The notes under the pieces: model-generated
The model's input: the letters and a program-made list of their open reading frames with translations, nothing else
Told to the model about the DNA's origin: nothing
The model's database searches: none
Made by a program: the position numbers and the translations under genes
Part shown: piece after piece, positions 41,151-52,846 of the stretch
Layout: each line of letters begins with the position of its first letter
Numbering within the stretch: the stretch's first letter is position 1
Assembly: GCA_945861665.1 (NCBI GenBank)
Contig: CAMAVS010000007.1
Location: forward strand, 88,804 to 152,803
DNA: 64,000 bases
Direction: 5' to 3'
From: Chitinophaga pinensis
GTDB taxonomy: Bacteria; Bacteroidota; Bacteroidia; UBA4408

Positions 41151-42542
41151 ATGTTTAAAATCCGTTTTCTATTTTATTTTTTACTATTTACTTTGTTTTC
41201 TTGCTCTGATTCTCCAAATGAAAGAGGGGAAGTAATAACCCGCACTGAAACAGAATACACAACGAAAAACTTACCAATTGGAAAGGCAGATACAGTATTT
41301 TGCAGAACAGACCCGTCTCAAAGTTACACCCTTTACCTACCTTCTACCTATTCAAAAAACAAACGATACCCTCTATTGTTTTTATTCGATCCTCACGCTG
41401 ACGGAAACCTGCCTATAGAAAAATACCAAGCAATCGCTGAACGTTACGGATTTGTTTTTGCAGCGTCAAACAATTCTAAAAATGGGTTGGATAAAGAACA
41501 GCTAAAAAATATTATTGTACCTTTTTTTAAGGATGTTATTGCAACCATTGCGGTTGACTCTACCCATTTTTTTACAGCGGGATTTTCAGGGGGTGCTAAA
41601 GCAGCACAGTTAGCGGCATACAATACTCCATTTATTTCGGGTGTCATTTCTTGCTCTGTCGCATTGGTGAAAAACATAAAGTTAAAAATTCCATTTATAG
41701 GAATAGCAGGAAAAAGGGATATGAATTTATTGGAAATGATTTTAAAAGATAATCAATCTAGCGATTCAGCCAAAGAACATACCCTACTTACTTTTGATGG
41801 AATACACGAATGGCCACCCGAACAAACTTTTGAGGAAGCCTTATTGTTTTTGGAGCTTACCAGAATGAAAAAGCAATCTTCAAAAATAGATACCTTTATT
41901 GTAAATCACTATATTACTTTGTCGGATGCTAATTTAAAAGGAGCGAAACAAGAAGGCAATATTCTAAAAGAGGTTGATTGTTTAGATAAGAAAGTGCAAT
42001 TTTTGAACGGAATTACAAACACCTCTGCTGAGCAAAAGCAATTAAAACAACTTATCGGAAGTGCTTCATTTAAAAATGCTGTAGCTCAACAGACTGAACT
42101 TTTTAATCGCGAAAAGGAAATTCAAAAAACATTTAAAAGCTACTTTAGTAGCTTCGAATTAGATAAAATTTCTTCTGAACTTACAAAATTAGAATCTCCA
42201 AAAAATACCGGAGAGAAAGAAATGTTTGAGCGCATCAAAGGCTTTCTTAGCAATGGCACCTACTCTTATGCTTCTCAATTAATAGATCAAAAAGGGAAAG
42301 AAGATGTTACAGAAAAAGTACTTGCCATTTATAAAATTGTTGACCCTATAAATTCTGAACACGCCTATTTATCTGCTTGTTTATTTGTAAAAAAAGGCAA
42401 TACTGAAAACTGTATTACATCCTTAAAAGAAGCAATCAACCTTGGCTTCTCTGATGTTTCAAGACTGGAAAATGATGGGCGGTTTTTAACACTCCGAAAG
42501 AACCCCGATTTTAACAACATATTGAATGGGCTCAGGAAATAA
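41151..42542 (+). CDS. Lipoprotein with N-terminal alpha/beta-hydrolase-like domain and C-terminal TPR-like region
   Basis: Lipobox [37 protein letters not shown]-term [34 protein letters not shown]. Confidence 0.7.
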   Translation: MFKIRFLFYFLLFTLFSCSDSPNERGEVITRTETEYTTKNLPIGKADTVFCRTDPSQSYTLYLPSTYSKNKRYPLLFLFDPHADGNLPIEKYQAIAERYGFVFAASNNSKNGLDKEQLKNIIVPFFKDVIATIAVDSTHFFTAGFSGGAKAAQLAAYNTPFISGVISCSVALVKNIKLKIPFIGIAGKRDMNLLEMILKDNQSSDSAKEHTLLTFDGIHEWPPEQTFEEALLFLELTRMKKQSSKIDTFIVNHYITLSDANLKGAKQEGNILKEVDCLDKKVQFLNGITNTSAEQKQLKQLIGSASFKNAVAQQTELFNREKEIQKTFKSYFSSFELDKISSELTKLESPKNTGEKEMFERIKGFLSNGTYSYASQLIDQKGKEDVTEKVLAIYKIVDPINSEHAYLSACLFVKKGNTENCITSLKEAINLGFSDVSRLENDGRFLTLRKNPDFNNILNGLRK

Positions 42543-44565
42543 AAAATCGCATTCATTTACAAATAACTTAATAGAAGAAAGTAGTCCTTATCTATTACAG
42601 CACTCACACAATCCTGTTGAATGGTATGCCTGGAATGAAAAATCGTTACAACTTGCGAAGGATGAAAATAAATTAATATTAGTAAGTATCGGTTATTCTG
42701 CCTGCCATTGGTGTCACGTAATGGAACACGAGTGTTTTGAAAACGAGGACGTGGCAAAAATAATGAACGAACATTTTATTAATATTAAAGTTGACAGAGA
42801 GGAACGTCCGGACATTGATCAAGTATATATGAATGCTGTTCAGTTAATGACAGGAAGAGGTGGTTGGCCACTGAATTGTTTTACCTTACCTGATGGGAGA
42901 CCTGTTTATGGCGGGACCTATTTTCCAAAAGAAAGTTGGAAAAACATTCTGTTGAATCTTGCAGATGTGTATAAACATGAACCCTCAAAAGCGTTGGAAT
43001 ATGCAAAAAAACTAACCGAGGGGATAAGGCTAGGTGAAGTAATTGAAAACAAACAAACGGAACAAACTTTTTCGAATACCGATTTACAAGACTGTTTAAG
43101 TGATTGGCAACAGCGACTTGATGATACTGATGGTGGTCCGAACAAAGCGCCCAAATTCCCACTTCCAAACAACTACCTTTTTTTATTGCGTTATGCACAT
43201 AACAAAAAGAATGTGATACTAATGGAACACGTAGAACTTACACTTCGCAGTATGGCTTATGGAGGTATTTACGACCAATTAGGCGGAGGCTTTGCACGTT
43301 ATTCAACCGATATGAAATGGAAGGTTCCCCATTTCGAAAAAATGCTCTATGACAATGCTCAATTAATTTCTCTTTATTCAGAAGCATACCGAATAAACAA
43401 AAATCCACTTTATAAAAAAATTGTAGAAGAAACAATTATCTTTTTAGAAGAAGAACTAACATCGCCTGAAGGTGTTTTCTATTCTGCCTTGGATGCAGAT
43501 TCAGAAGAAGTAGAAGGGAAATACTATGTTTGGACAAAGGCGGAATTAGAGCAAGTTTTAGAACAAGATTTTTTGCTTTTTTCTGCCTATTACAATGTAA
43601 ATGAAATTGGATATTGGGAACACAACAACTATATTTTATTGCGTAAAAAAAGCGATGAAGCTGTTGCGAAAACTATGGGAGTTGAAGTAGCTAAACTACA
43701 AAAATGCATTGAGCGTTGTCGAAAAAAACTAATAATAGAACGCAACAAAAGAATTAAGCCTGGCTTGGATGATAAGTCGCTTACCTCTTGGAACGCAATG
43801 ATGATAAAGGCATACATCGATGCTTTTGAGGCATTCGAAAATCCAGCCTATTTAGAAAAAGCAAAAAAAGTGCTTCGCTTTATCATTACAAAAATGAGAA
43901 CTCCCGATGGTGGAATTTACCACAATTATAAAAATGGCAAATCTTCTATCAATGGATTTTTAGAGGATTATGCTTTTGTAATAGAGGCCAGTATATGTTG
44001 CTATAATACAACTTTTGAATCCAATTGGCTTACGTTTGCTGATGAGTTAATGCAGTATACTAAAACACATTTTGAAGACACTGAAACAAAAATGTTTTTT
44101 TTCACAAGCATTAAAGACACTCCACTTATTGCCCGAAAAATGGAATTGTCAGACAATGTAATTCCGGCCTCTTGTTCATCCATTGCAAACTCACTATTTT
44201 ATTTAGGCAAATATTTAAGCAAACCTGAATTCGTGAAGCAAGCGCAACAAATGCTGAGTGCAATTAAAAACAATTTAGTATCCTACGGACCAGGCTATTC
44301 AAATTGGGCTATTTTAATGCTGAACAGTACAAAACCTTTTTACGAAATTGCTATTGTTGGCGAAGAGGCAATAAAGAAAGCACAACAACTAAAAAAATAT
44401 TATTTCAATAATTATATTTTATTGGCAAGTGAAAAAGAGGATTCTTTTGAATTATTAAAAAACAGGTATGAGCCAAACAAAACACTCATATATGTTTGTG
44501 AAAACAATACTTGTCAATTGCCGTTAGAAAAAGTGGAAGACGCTATAAAATTACTCACAAGCTAA
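42526..44565 (+). CDS. Thioredoxin-domain (DUF255/YyaL/SSP411 family) protein
   Basis: [65 protein letters not shown]; six-hairpin-like C-terminal part. Confidence 0.92.
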   Translation: MGSGNKKSHSFTNNLIEESSPYLLQHSHNPVEWYAWNEKSLQLAKDENKLILVSIGYSACHWCHVMEHECFENEDVAKIMNEHFINIKVDREERPDIDQVYMNAVQLMTGRGGWPLNCFTLPDGRPVYGGTYFPKESWKNILLNLADVYKHEPSKALEYAKKLTEGIRLGEVIENKQTEQTFSNTDLQDCLSDWQQRLDDTDGGPNKAPKFPLPNNYLFLLRYAHNKKNVILMEHVELTLRSMAYGGIYDQLGGGFARYSTDMKWKVPHFEKMLYDNAQLISLYSEAYRINKNPLYKKIVEETIIFLEEELTSPEGVFYSALDADSEEVEGKYYVWTKAELEQVLEQDFLLFSAYYNVNEIGYWEHNNYILLRKKSDEAVAKTMGVEVAKLQKCIERCRKKLIIERNKRIKPGLDDKSLTSWNAMMIKAYIDAFEAFENPAYLEKAKKVLRFIITKMRTPDGGIYHNYKNGKSSINGFLEDYAFVIEASICCYNTTFESNWLTFADELMQYTKTHFEDTETKMFFFTSIKDTPLIARKMELSDNVIPASCSSIANSLFYLGKYLSKPEFVKQAQQMLSAIKNNLVSYGPGYSNWAILMLNSTKPFYEIAIVGEEAIKKAQQLKKYYFNNYILLASEKEDSFELLKNRYEPNKTLIYVCENNTCQLPLEKVEDAIKLLTS

Positions 44566-45836
44566 ATCCTTTCCAACCCGTTTATCTTCTTCGAAAACAA
44601 AAACAGCAAGCTAAACGAACACATTAAATAAATACCGAATATGGCATAGCACCATCTTACATTTGTTCCTTCAGAGAAAAATGCAATTGAAAATATTGCA
44701 ATAAACAAGGATCGGGTAACAATGTTTATTACTTGAAACACACTTCCCGTTCTTCCAATAATATTGTTGGGAATGTGTTGAAAAAGCCAAGTAACCCTCA
44801 ACACCCTTGTTCCGGCATTGGTAATGCCAATAAGCATTGAAAAAATGAAAAAGTAGATTACACTTTGTGTTATGGAACAAATAAATAACAACACTGAGGT
44901 TATTGCAATCAACATCAAAATTGCCGATACTGTTTTAACCGATGCAAATACTTTTCTGATAAAAAAACCGGCAAACAAAGCACCAATTGCATAATATATT
45001 TCAGCAGATGCATACACATCGGCACCGCTATTTAAATAGTTTTTTACGTATAAAGGCAGCAGTAAATGCACCTCCACCAACAAGACTGCAAAAATAGAGT
45101 AAGATGCATTTCCAAAAACGAACAAAGATTTGTTTTGTTTCAAAAATAAGACTCCCCCTTTCACTCGCTCTAAAATACTTCCTACATCAATTTTGTTTAT
45201 TACAGTTGGTGTATAACGTATCCCTATTATGAGCAATATGGCAATAAAGTATGTTGCGGCATCCAACATAAAAATGTCTGACAAGCTCCACTTCGTAATA
45301 CTAAACGGCAGATTAAGGGTTATGCCCAATAAATTAAATTTCCCATTCTCTCCACCCGACAACAATACAGCAGCAAAGGCTCCCGACAAAACACTGGTTG
45401 CTTGTCCTTGAATTTCAATAAGTGAATTTAAACGACCATAGTTTCCTTTTTCAGTTATCTCCTGGCTTAATGCATATAAAGTAGGATAATGCACGTTGTA
45501 ATTAAAGACCGTAGTTGCAAACACCAATACAATTAGTGGTATTGGAACATAGCCCAATGCATAACCTATTAATGCAACCGAAAAAACAACTACACCACAT
45601 ATTAAACATAATAGCAAAAATATTTTTTTTCGGGAATGCCTATCCACCAAGGCTCCGGCATATAAACTCCAAACAATTACTCCCAAGGTAATCACTGCAT
45701 ATATTTGTCCAAATAGCGATGCGTTGTGCAACACATCAATAAAATGCCAAGGAATAGCCAACATGCTGATTCCCTGAGCAAAACCCGAAACGGCATTTGC
45801 TGTTAGCAATAATAATATGGGGGTACGATTTTGCAT
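44562..45836 (-). CDS. MFS transporter
   Basis: About 12 hydrophobic segments; [20 protein letters not shown] motif. Confidence 0.85.
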   Translation of the reverse strand: MQNRTPILLLLTANAVSGFAQGISMLAIPWHFIDVLHNASLFGQIYAVITLGVIVWSLYAGALVDRHSRKKIFLLLCLICGVVVFSVALIGYALGYVPIPLIVLVFATTVFNYNVHYPTLYALSQEITEKGNYGRLNSLIEIQGQATSVLSGAFAAVLLSGGENGKFNLLGITLNLPFSITKWSLSDIFMLDAATYFIAILLIIGIRYTPTVINKIDVGSILERVKGGVLFLKQNKSLFVFGNASYSIFAVLLVEVHLLLPLYVKNYLNSGADVYASAEIYYAIGALFAGFFIRKVFASVKTVSAILMLIAITSVLLFICSITQSVIYFFIFSMLIGITNAGTRVLRVTWLFQHIPNNIIGRTGSVFQVINIVTRSLFIAIFSIAFFSEGTNVRWCYAIFGIYLMCSFSLLFLFSKKINGLERI

Positions 45837-45865
45837 TTATATTTGTACAAAGCTAATTGTAAAAG

Positions 45866-46351
45866 ATGGATAGCAAAAAGAAGCCCGTCAAAAAGATAAC
45901 AAGTGAAAAAGTTGCCTTGGAAAAGGCTCAATTCTACTGTGCCTATCAGGAGAGATACCAACAAGAAGTGCGAGACAAATTGTACGAATGGGGATTGTGG
46001 CCCGAAGCTGTTGAAAACACGATAAGCAATTTGATTACCGATAATTTTTTAAACGAAGAGCGTTTTGCAAAAGCATTTGCGGGAGGAAAATTTAGAATCA
46101 AAAAATGGGGTAGGGTTAAAATCAAGATAGAACTCAAAAAAAGGAAAATTAGCGACTATTGTATAAAAAAAGGAATGCAAGAAATTAATTCACAGGATTA
46201 TATGAAAACATTAAAGCAAGTATTAGACAAAAAATTAAGCAGTATTAAAGCGGGTACAATTCGGTTAAAAAACCAAAAAGTAGCCTACTACGCTATTTCC
46301 AGGGGATTTGAATCCGATTTGGTATGGGATACCATTTTAAACAAGGAATAA
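45866..46351 (+). CDS. recX: Regulatory protein RecX
   Basis: AQFYCAYQERYQQEVRDKLYEWG...ITDNFLNEERFAKAFAGGKFRIKKWGRVKIKIELKKRKIS. Confidence 0.9.
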   Translation: MDSKKKPVKKITSEKVALEKAQFYCAYQERYQQEVRDKLYEWGLWPEAVENTISNLITDNFLNEERFAKAFAGGKFRIKKWGRVKIKIELKKRKISDYCIKKGMQEINSQDYMKTLKQVLDKKLSSIKAGTIRLKNQKVAYYAISRGFESDLVWDTILNKE

Positions 46352-46511
46352 GGCTATTTTGTATTCAAAAAACGGAAATTTAACACCTCAAAATAGGGGT
46401 TCATCAGTTTTGTTTCCACAGTTACAGGTCCCTGAATATCAATAGTCTAAATTAGTTATTAACAATCAATTCTTTTGTTGTACCTTTACACCGTAATAAT
46501 CCACATTCCCT

Positions 46512-46958
46512 ATGTTAGACATATTAAAGAATTTTGAAACCAAATTTGCTCCTTTAAAGAAAAAAGGCTTAAAAATAAATGGTATGCAAATGATTGATCC
46601 GAAGAAGAAGACACATATCATTAATATTTCAAAACCTTTTTTGTTCGATAACCGACAACTTCCTAAGAAGTACGAGGGCATTACCATTAAAAGTAAAATT
46701 GAAGGTAATTTACCCCAAGAGTTTGCTGTTGACAGAACCTTAACAGACTGGACTAAATACAATTACATTTGGGCTCCGGAACGTTTTGAGAAATACGTTG
46801 ACCGTTGTCAGGATGAGATTAAAAAAGCATTTGGTAATCCAAAAATGGAACGTAGTGAAATGTTAGACGCACTTTGTTTTGGGAACTACGAGGAGCATAA
46901 AATAAAAAGTATGCAACTTATAAAAGAAGGTAAACTTCCTGCTTATACAGAAAACTAG
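46512..46958 (+). CDS. Hypothetical protein, 148 aa
   Basis: Intact ORF with good codon pattern, followed by a strong terminator; no recognised motif. Confidence 0.7.
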   Translation: MLDILKNFETKFAPLKKKGLKINGMQMIDPKKKTHIINISKPFLFDNRQLPKKYEGITIKSKIEGNLPQEFAVDRTLTDWTKYNYIWAPERFEKYVDRCQDEIKKAFGNPKMERSEMLDALCFGNYEEHKIKSMQLIKEGKLPAYTEN

Positions 46959-46980
46959 ATTTAAAATAAAACTATAATCA

Positions 46981-47010
46981 AAGCACGAACCGATGGTTCG
47001 TGCTTTTTTA
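46981..47010 (+). terminator. Rho-independent terminator
   Basis: AAGCACGAACC-GAT-GGTTCGTGCTT TTTTA, 11-bp perfect stem. Confidence 0.93.
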
Positions 47011-47038
47011 TTTATTTTAGTACCGTAAAAATAAATCT

Positions 47039-47806
47039 ATGTCAAATCAAGGAGAAGTAGCTTCAAGTATAAAAAACGGAATCGGGAATATTACATTCTC
47101 ACATCCTCAAAGTAACTCCTTACCAGAAGCAATATTGAGGAAACTTGCTGAAGAAATAACAAGTGCAGGAAATAATTCTGAAGCAAAAGTAATTGTGCTG
47201 CAAAGTGCAGGAGAAAAAGCATTCTGCGCAGGTGCAAGCTTTGATGAACTTATTGCCATTGAAAATCTGGAGCAAGGAAAAAAATTCTTTTCGGGATTTG
47301 CAATGGTAATTAATGCAATGCGTACTGCACCTAAATTTGTTATTGCCCGCGTACAGGGAAAAGCCGTGGGTGGTGGTGTAGGAATTGCTTGTGCTGCCGA
47401 TTATACCTTTGCTGTTGAAAGTGCATCCGTTAAATTAAGTGAATTGGCAGTAGGAATTGGGCCTTTTGTGGTGGGTCCGGCTGTAGAAAGAAAAGTAGGA
47501 ACTGCTGCATTTTCACAACTAACCATTAACGCTACAGAATGGCAAACAGCTGAGTGGGCAAAAGAAAAAAACATGTATGCGGATATATATAAATCGGTTT
47601 CAGAAATGGATGAAGCCATCGATATACTTGCAAACAAATTGGCACAAAGCAATCCTGAAGCAATGTTATTGCTAAAAAAAGTAATGTGGCAAGGGACAGA
47701 ACATTGGGATAGCTTACTGTTGGAGCGTGCTGAAATGAGTGGCAAACTTGTACTTTCGGACTTTACCAAAAATGCAATCCAAAAATTTAAAACGGGAGCC
47801 CGATAA
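47039..47806 (+). CDS. Enoyl-CoA hydratase/isomerase family protein
   Basis: VIVLQSAGEKAFCAGASFDEL, GKAVGGGVGIACAADYTFAVESA; crotonase fold. Confidence 0.9.
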   Translation: MSNQGEVASSIKNGIGNITFSHPQSNSLPEAILRKLAEEITSAGNNSEAKVIVLQSAGEKAFCAGASFDELIAIENLEQGKKFFSGFAMVINAMRTAPKFVIARVQGKAVGGGVGIACAADYTFAVESASVKLSELAVGIGPFVVGPAVERKVGTAAFSQLTINATEWQTAEWAKEKNMYADIYKSVSEMDEAIDILANKLAQSNPEAMLLLKKVMWQGTEHWDSLLLERAEMSGKLVLSDFTKNAIQKFKTGAR

Positions 47807-47838
47807 TTGTTGAATTAATGCCTTACCTTTCGTAAAAT

Positions 47839-49089
47839 ATGTACCAGAATAATATTGCTTTTGCTAAACAATTAGACCAAGAAGATGCGCTGAAAAAATT
47901 CAGACTACAGTTTCATATTCCCTTACACAACAACAAAGAAGTTATTTATTTTACCGGAAACTCTTTGGGCCTACAACCAAAAACTACTACAGGTTATATT
48001 CAAGAAGAATTAAACGACTGGGCTAAATATGGCGTGGAAGCTCATTTTCAGGCTAAAAAACCTTGGTTCTCCTATCACGAATTACTAAGCGAAAAAGCGG
48101 CAAAAATAGTAGGGGCTTTACCCTCCGAAGTTGTATTAATGAATCAGTTAAGCGTCAACATTCACCTGATGATGGTTTCCTTTTACCGACCAACAGCGAA
48201 ACGTTACAAAATACTCTGTGAGGCAAAAGCATTTCCTTCCGACCAATATGTGTTGGAAACACAAGTAAAATTTCACGGATTTAATCCCGAAACAAGTATT
48301 GTGGAAGTGTCGCCTAGAGAAGAAGAGCATTGCATTCGTACAGAAGATATTCTTTCGGCAATTGAAAAAAATAAAAATGAATTAGCATTGGTGATGATAG
48401 GTGGAGTAAACTATTACAGCGGTCAGGTGTTTGATATGAAAACCATTACTGAAGCAGGTCATAAAGCAGGAGCTTATGTTGGTTTCGACCTCGCTCACGC
48501 TGCCGGAAACATTAAATTGGAATTACACAACTGGAACGTAGACTTTGCAGCTTGGTGCAGTTATAAATACCTCAATAGCGGGCCCGGAAGTGTGTCAGGA
48601 ATATTTGTTCATCAGCAACACGCTCACAATGATTTTCCTCGTTTTGCAGGTTGGTGGGGACACGAAAAGGAAACACGCTTTTTAATGCAAAAAGGATTTA
48701 AACCAATGGACGGTGCCGAGGGGTGGCAATTGAGTAACGCTCCAATTTTTTCGATGGCAGCACATTTGGCAGCACTTGATGTTATTGACGAAGCAGGAAT
48801 GGATGCCTTGATAGCAAAAAGTAAAAAACTAAGCGATTACTTGGAATATGTAATTGATGAAATTGGCGAACCCTTGGAAATAATTACTCCGCGAAACAAA
48901 AATGAAAGAGGTTGCCAAATTTCTATTATTGCACATGGCAAAGGAAAAGATCTTTTCAACAAACTTACAGAAAATGGGATCATTGCCGATTGGCGTGAAC
49001 CCAATGTAATACGCATGGCTCCTGTACCTTTATACAATTCCTTTGAAGATGTTTTTCGTTTTGGTGAAATACTTAAAAATTCCCTGTAA
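47839..49089 (+). CDS. kynU: Kynureninase
   Basis: IYFTGNSLGLQPKTT, VGFDLAHAAGNIKLELHNWNVDFAAWCSYKYLNSGPGSVSGIFVH. Confidence 0.95.
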   Translation: MYQNNIAFAKQLDQEDALKKFRLQFHIPLHNNKEVIYFTGNSLGLQPKTTTGYIQEELNDWAKYGVEAHFQAKKPWFSYHELLSEKAAKIVGALPSEVVLMNQLSVNIHLMMVSFYRPTAKRYKILCEAKAFPSDQYVLETQVKFHGFNPETSIVEVSPREEEHCIRTEDILSAIEKNKNELALVMIGGVNYYSGQVFDMKTITEAGHKAGAYVGFDLAHAAGNIKLELHNWNVDFAAWCSYKYLNSGPGSVSGIFVHQQHAHNDFPRFAGWWGHEKETRFLMQKGFKPMDGAEGWQLSNAPIFSMAAHLAALDVIDEAGMDALIAKSKKLSDYLEYVIDEIGEPLEIITPRNKNERGCQISIIAHGKGKDLFNKLTENGIIADWREPNVIRMAPVPLYNSFEDVFRFGEILKNSL

Positions 49090-49611
49090 ATGAAAAAAGT
49101 ATTCCGCTATATTGCTATTGGAATTTTCGCTCTTGCCATTATCTTTTTTTCATTGGGATTATTCATTCCTGCTTTTTCATTCGACAATGTAGTAGAAGTG
49201 AACAGACCTGTTGAAAAGGCATTTGCAGAATTCAATGATGTATCCAATATGTATAAATGGATTCCCGGATTTCAATTTATTGAACCTATTAGTGGTTGGC
49301 CAAATGAAGTAGGTAGCAAATGGAAATTGGTTGTGAAAGAAGAAGAGGAAAGAATTGAGTTGATAGAAACTATAACAGCCTACAAAAAAAACGAAGTGTT
49401 TGCGTTTAATTTAAGTAACGAAATGATGTCGGAAGATGTTGAAATCGTGTTTACATCAAAAGGCAAAAACACCATCATTACCGCACACAATAAGGTAAAC
49501 GGGAAAAATATATTTTGGAAATCATTATTTGTCGTATCAAAATCATATTTCAAAAATGCACAACAAGAAAGTTACGAAAAATTAAAAATTGTAATAGAGG
49601 AGAAAAAATAA
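49090..49611 (+). CDS. SRPBCC-family (polyketide cyclase/START-like) membrane-anchored protein
   Basis: N-terminal TM; VVEVNRPVEKAFAEFNDVSNMYKWIPGFQFIEPISGWPNEVGSKWKL. Confidence 0.75.
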   Translation: MKKVFRYIAIGIFALAIIFFSLGLFIPAFSFDNVVEVNRPVEKAFAEFNDVSNMYKWIPGFQFIEPISGWPNEVGSKWKLVVKEEEERIELIETITAYKKNEVFAFNLSNEMMSEDVEIVFTSKGKNTIITAHNKVNGKNIFWKSLFVVSKSYFKNAQQESYEKLKIVIEEKK

Positions 49612-50559
49612 ATGGGGTCAATCATCATAAACGGACAAGAAATACTGCCTGGCGAAAACCGCCAAGTGGTTCTAAACGAATATCCCCTGCCTACCAAAAC
49701 AGCAGTTCAAATTCCTGTTTCTGTTTTTCGTTCAAAGGAAGAAGGGCCAGTGTTGTTTTTACAAGCAGGTATGCACGGTGATGAAATAAATGGAATTGAG
49801 ATTATTAGAAAATTAATTACCCGTAGCGATGTAACCAACCCCATAAAGGGCACTATCATTGCCATCCCAATAATTAACATTGTGTCTTTTTTATTCGGCT
49901 CACGCGAACTACCTGATGGAAGAGATCTGAATCGCTGTTTTCCCGGGAGCAAAAATGGTTCGCTGGGAAGTAGAATAGCTTACGATTTAATGAAGGAAAT
50001 AATTCCGCAAATTGATTACGGAATCGACTTTCACACAGGTGGATCAAAAATAAGCAACTATCCTCAAATACGCTGCGTGTTTGATGTTCATAAAAATTTA
50101 GAATTGTCCGAAGCCTTCTCCGCACCCCTCATCATCAATTCCCCTTTCCGAGACAATACACTCAGAAAAGAAGCTTCCAAAAAAGGAAAGTCTATCTTGG
50201 TTTTTGAAGGAGGTGAATCATCACGCTTCGACTACGAAGCCATCAACGAAGGAATAAATGGCTGTCTTCGATTAATGAAATATTTAGGAATAATTGACGC
50301 TAAACTGCCCGAAAGCGTGTCGGTTAAAATAGATAAAACTACTTGGGTGAGAGCAAAGCACTCGGGGCTTTTTCATTGTTCCAAATCAAACGGAACATTT
50401 GTTTCGAAAGGTGAATTGGTTGGAATGTTATGCAACCCTTATGGTGCAATAGAACAAAAATTAATGTCGCCTGTTGATGGATACATTTTGGGAATAAACA
50501 ATATGCCTGTAATACGCCAAGGCGATGCGCTCATTCATATTGGGATTGAGTTGGAATAG
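49612..50559 (+). CDS. Succinylglutamate desuccinylase/aspartoacylase-family (M14-like) protein
   Basis: LQAGMHGDEINGIEIIRKL, DGRDLNRCFPGSKNGSLGSRIAYDLM, YGIDFHTGG. Confidence 0.9.
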   Translation: MGSIIINGQEILPGENRQVVLNEYPLPTKTAVQIPVSVFRSKEEGPVLFLQAGMHGDEINGIEIIRKLITRSDVTNPIKGTIIAIPIINIVSFLFGSRELPDGRDLNRCFPGSKNGSLGSRIAYDLMKEIIPQIDYGIDFHTGGSKISNYPQIRCVFDVHKNLELSEAFSAPLIINSPFRDNTLRKEASKKGKSILVFEGGESSRFDYEAINEGINGCLRLMKYLGIIDAKLPESVSVKIDKTTWVRAKHSGLFHCSKSNGTFVSKGELVGMLCNPYGAIEQKLMSPVDGYILGINNMPVIRQGDALIHIGIELE

Positions 50560-50572
50560 TGTGAAAAACTAG

Positions 50573-52720
50573 CTACAAATTCGCAATAAAATAATCTGTA
50601 ATTTTTGTCATCAAATGTAGGCGATCTTTACCCAACACATTGTGAAGGTGTCCGGGGTAGGCAAAATAATCTATCGGCACATTTTTGTCGACACATTTTT
50701 TTATAAACACCAAACTATGTTGCCACACAACCACATCATCATTCGTGCCATGTATCATTAATAATTTACCCTTTAACTTTTCGGCATAGTTTAGTAAATT
50801 CGATTCATCGTAACCTTTTTTATTTGTTTGCGGTGTATCCATAAAGCGTTCGGTATACATTATTTCGTAATAGCTCCAATCAATCACAGGACCACCCGCT
50901 ACACCAACTTTAAATACTCCCGGGTGTCTTGTCATCAACGATGTTGTCATAAAGCCACCATAGCTCCAGCCGTGAACGCCCATCCTGTTAGCGTCAACAT
51001 AAGGCAAGGATTTTAAATACTCCACACCTTTTAGCTGATCCACCATTTCAATATTTCCCAATTGTTTAAAAGTTGCTTGTTCAAATGCCACACCCCTGTC
51101 TTCCGAACCACGCCCATCTACCGTAAATACAATAAAGCCTTTTTGCGCCATATACTGATACCAAAGGTCGCCACCGGCTTGCCAAGTATTGTAAATAAGG
51201 CGCACGCCCGGACCATTATACAAATAAACAATTACGGGATACTTTTTTGTAGAATCGAAATCAACCGGCTTAACCATTCGGCAAAACAAATCGATGTTGT
51301 TTTCGGTTTTTATAGTGAATACATTTAGTTTGCCTGTTTTGTATTCCTTTAGCGGGTTTTCAGCCTTAAATATTATTTTCTTTGCTGGCTTTACAGTATT
51401 CACAATAGCAATTTCGCGTGGTACAGTGGTACTGCTGAAATAGTCTATGAGGTACTCTTTGTTGTAATTAAACACAACATTGTGCGTTCCTTCTCCGCTT
51501 GTTATGCGTGCTACTTTCCCACTTTTTAGATCTACTTTATATACATCTTTATTTATAGGATTTTCCGTTGAAGCTGAAAAATAAATTTGCTGCCCTTTAG
51601 CATCAAAACCATTTACAGCCAACACTTCCCAGTTTCCTTTTGTGAGTTGTTTTATTAATTTTCCACTGATGTCATACAAGTAAATGTGGTTGTGTCCATC
51701 CCGTTCGCTTTGCCAAATAAAATTATTGTCGTTAATAAATTCCAAGGGGTGTAATGGCTGAACATATTTTTCACCTTTCTCTTCAAAAAGTGTCTGAATA
51801 AACTTTCCTGTAGTAGCATTGTAGCTGTTCAGCATCATATGATTCTGGTCGCGATTCAAAATAGCTATGTATACTTTTGTCTCATCATTACTCCAAGCAA
51901 CATTTGTTAGATATTGATCCTTTGGACTGCCTGTTTCTAAAAATGTCGTTTTGTCTTTCTTCACATCGTACACACCAAATGTTACTTCGTGACTTATTCC
52001 ACCCGCCATAGGATACTTGATATTCTTGTTTTCTGCGGGATTGGCACTAAAATCTAAAATGGGATAATCCTTCACCATTGTTTGGTCCATTCGGTAAAAA
52101 GCAAGGAAATTCCCTTTGGGCGACCAAAAAGTTCCTTTGTAAATCCCAAACTCTTCACGGTGAACCGATTTTCCATTTACAATATTCTCATTTTCATCTT
52201 TGGTTACCTGCGTTATTTTTGAATTTGCCTGAACAAAGAGATTGTTTTTTACTGTATAAGCTCTAGATTTTTGGATTGGTTCTTCGTCAGTATTTTCAGT
52301 CACATCCGTAAATAAGTTACTGCGTTGTTCTATTATTTTATTGAGGGTTAAATCGTAATAAAATTGTTGATTATTTGTTTTCACAATGAGTATATTTGAA
52401 TTGTCCCAATCAATTCCAAAAAAATTGGTGAGTGTGTCAACCGATTTTAATTTCGCCAATTCCTTGTTTATATCCACTAGTGCTACTTTCCCTATTACTT
52501 TTTCGGTAGCGGCATTGGTAATGATTAAAACTCCATTCTCAACATACACATAATTGGTACTATTGGGAATCCATGAAAGCTGCGTTAAGGATTTAGGGGC
52601 AAGAGCGCGCTGTTTAAGAACAACCTCTTCTAAGGTAAATAATTTGTTTTGAGCGGTTGAAAATTCACAGCATACAAAAAATAATAGTGCAGTAATCAGT
52701 GCTTTTTTCATATTGGGCAT
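50573..52720 (-). CDS. S9 family dipeptidyl-peptidase IV-like peptidase
   Basis: DGRGSEDRGVAFEQATFKQLGNIEMVDQLKGVEYL, GVHGWSYGGFMTTSLMTRHPGVFKVGVAGGPVIDWSYYE, MIHGTNDDVV. Confidence 0.95.
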   Translation of the reverse strand: MPNMKKALITALLFFVCCEFSTAQNKLFTLEEVVLKQRALAPKSLTQLSWIPNSTNYVYVENGVLIITNAATEKVIGKVALVDINKELAKLKSVDTLTNFFGIDWDNSNILIVKTNNQQFYYDLTLNKIIEQRSNLFTDVTENTDEEPIQKSRAYTVKNNLFVQANSKITQVTKDENENIVNGKSVHREEFGIYKGTFWSPKGNFLAFYRMDQTMVKDYPILDFSANPAENKNIKYPMAGGISHEVTFGVYDVKKDKTTFLETGSPKDQYLTNVAWSNDETKVYIAILNRDQNHMMLNSYNATTGKFIQTLFEEKGEKYVQPLHPLEFINDNNFIWQSERDGHNHIYLYDISGKLIKQLTKGNWEVLAVNGFDAKGQQIYFSASTENPINKDVYKVDLKSGKVARITSGEGTHNVVFNYNKEYLIDYFSSTTVPREIAIVNTVKPAKKIIFKAENPLKEYKTGKLNVFTIKTENNIDLFCRMVKPVDFDSTKKYPVIVYLYNGPGVRLIYNTWQAGGDLWYQYMAQKGFIVFTVDGRGSEDRGVAFEQATFKQLGNIEMVDQLKGVEYLKSLPYVDANRMGVHGWSYGGFMTTSLMTRHPGVFKVGVAGGPVIDWSYYEIMYTERFMDTPQTNKKGYDESNLLNYAEKLKGKLLMIHGTNDDVVVWQHSLVFIKKCVDKNVPIDYFAYPGHLHNVLGKDRLHLMTKITDYFIANL

Positions 52721-52846
52721 AATTTTTGAAAACTAAATGTAATTAAAAATAGTATTTGATGATGGAAACTGCCTATTTACTTTGAAACCTAAACCTTGGT
52801 GAGTGGCGAAATGTAACGGAAGAAGAAAAGCCTGCTTATAAAATAA

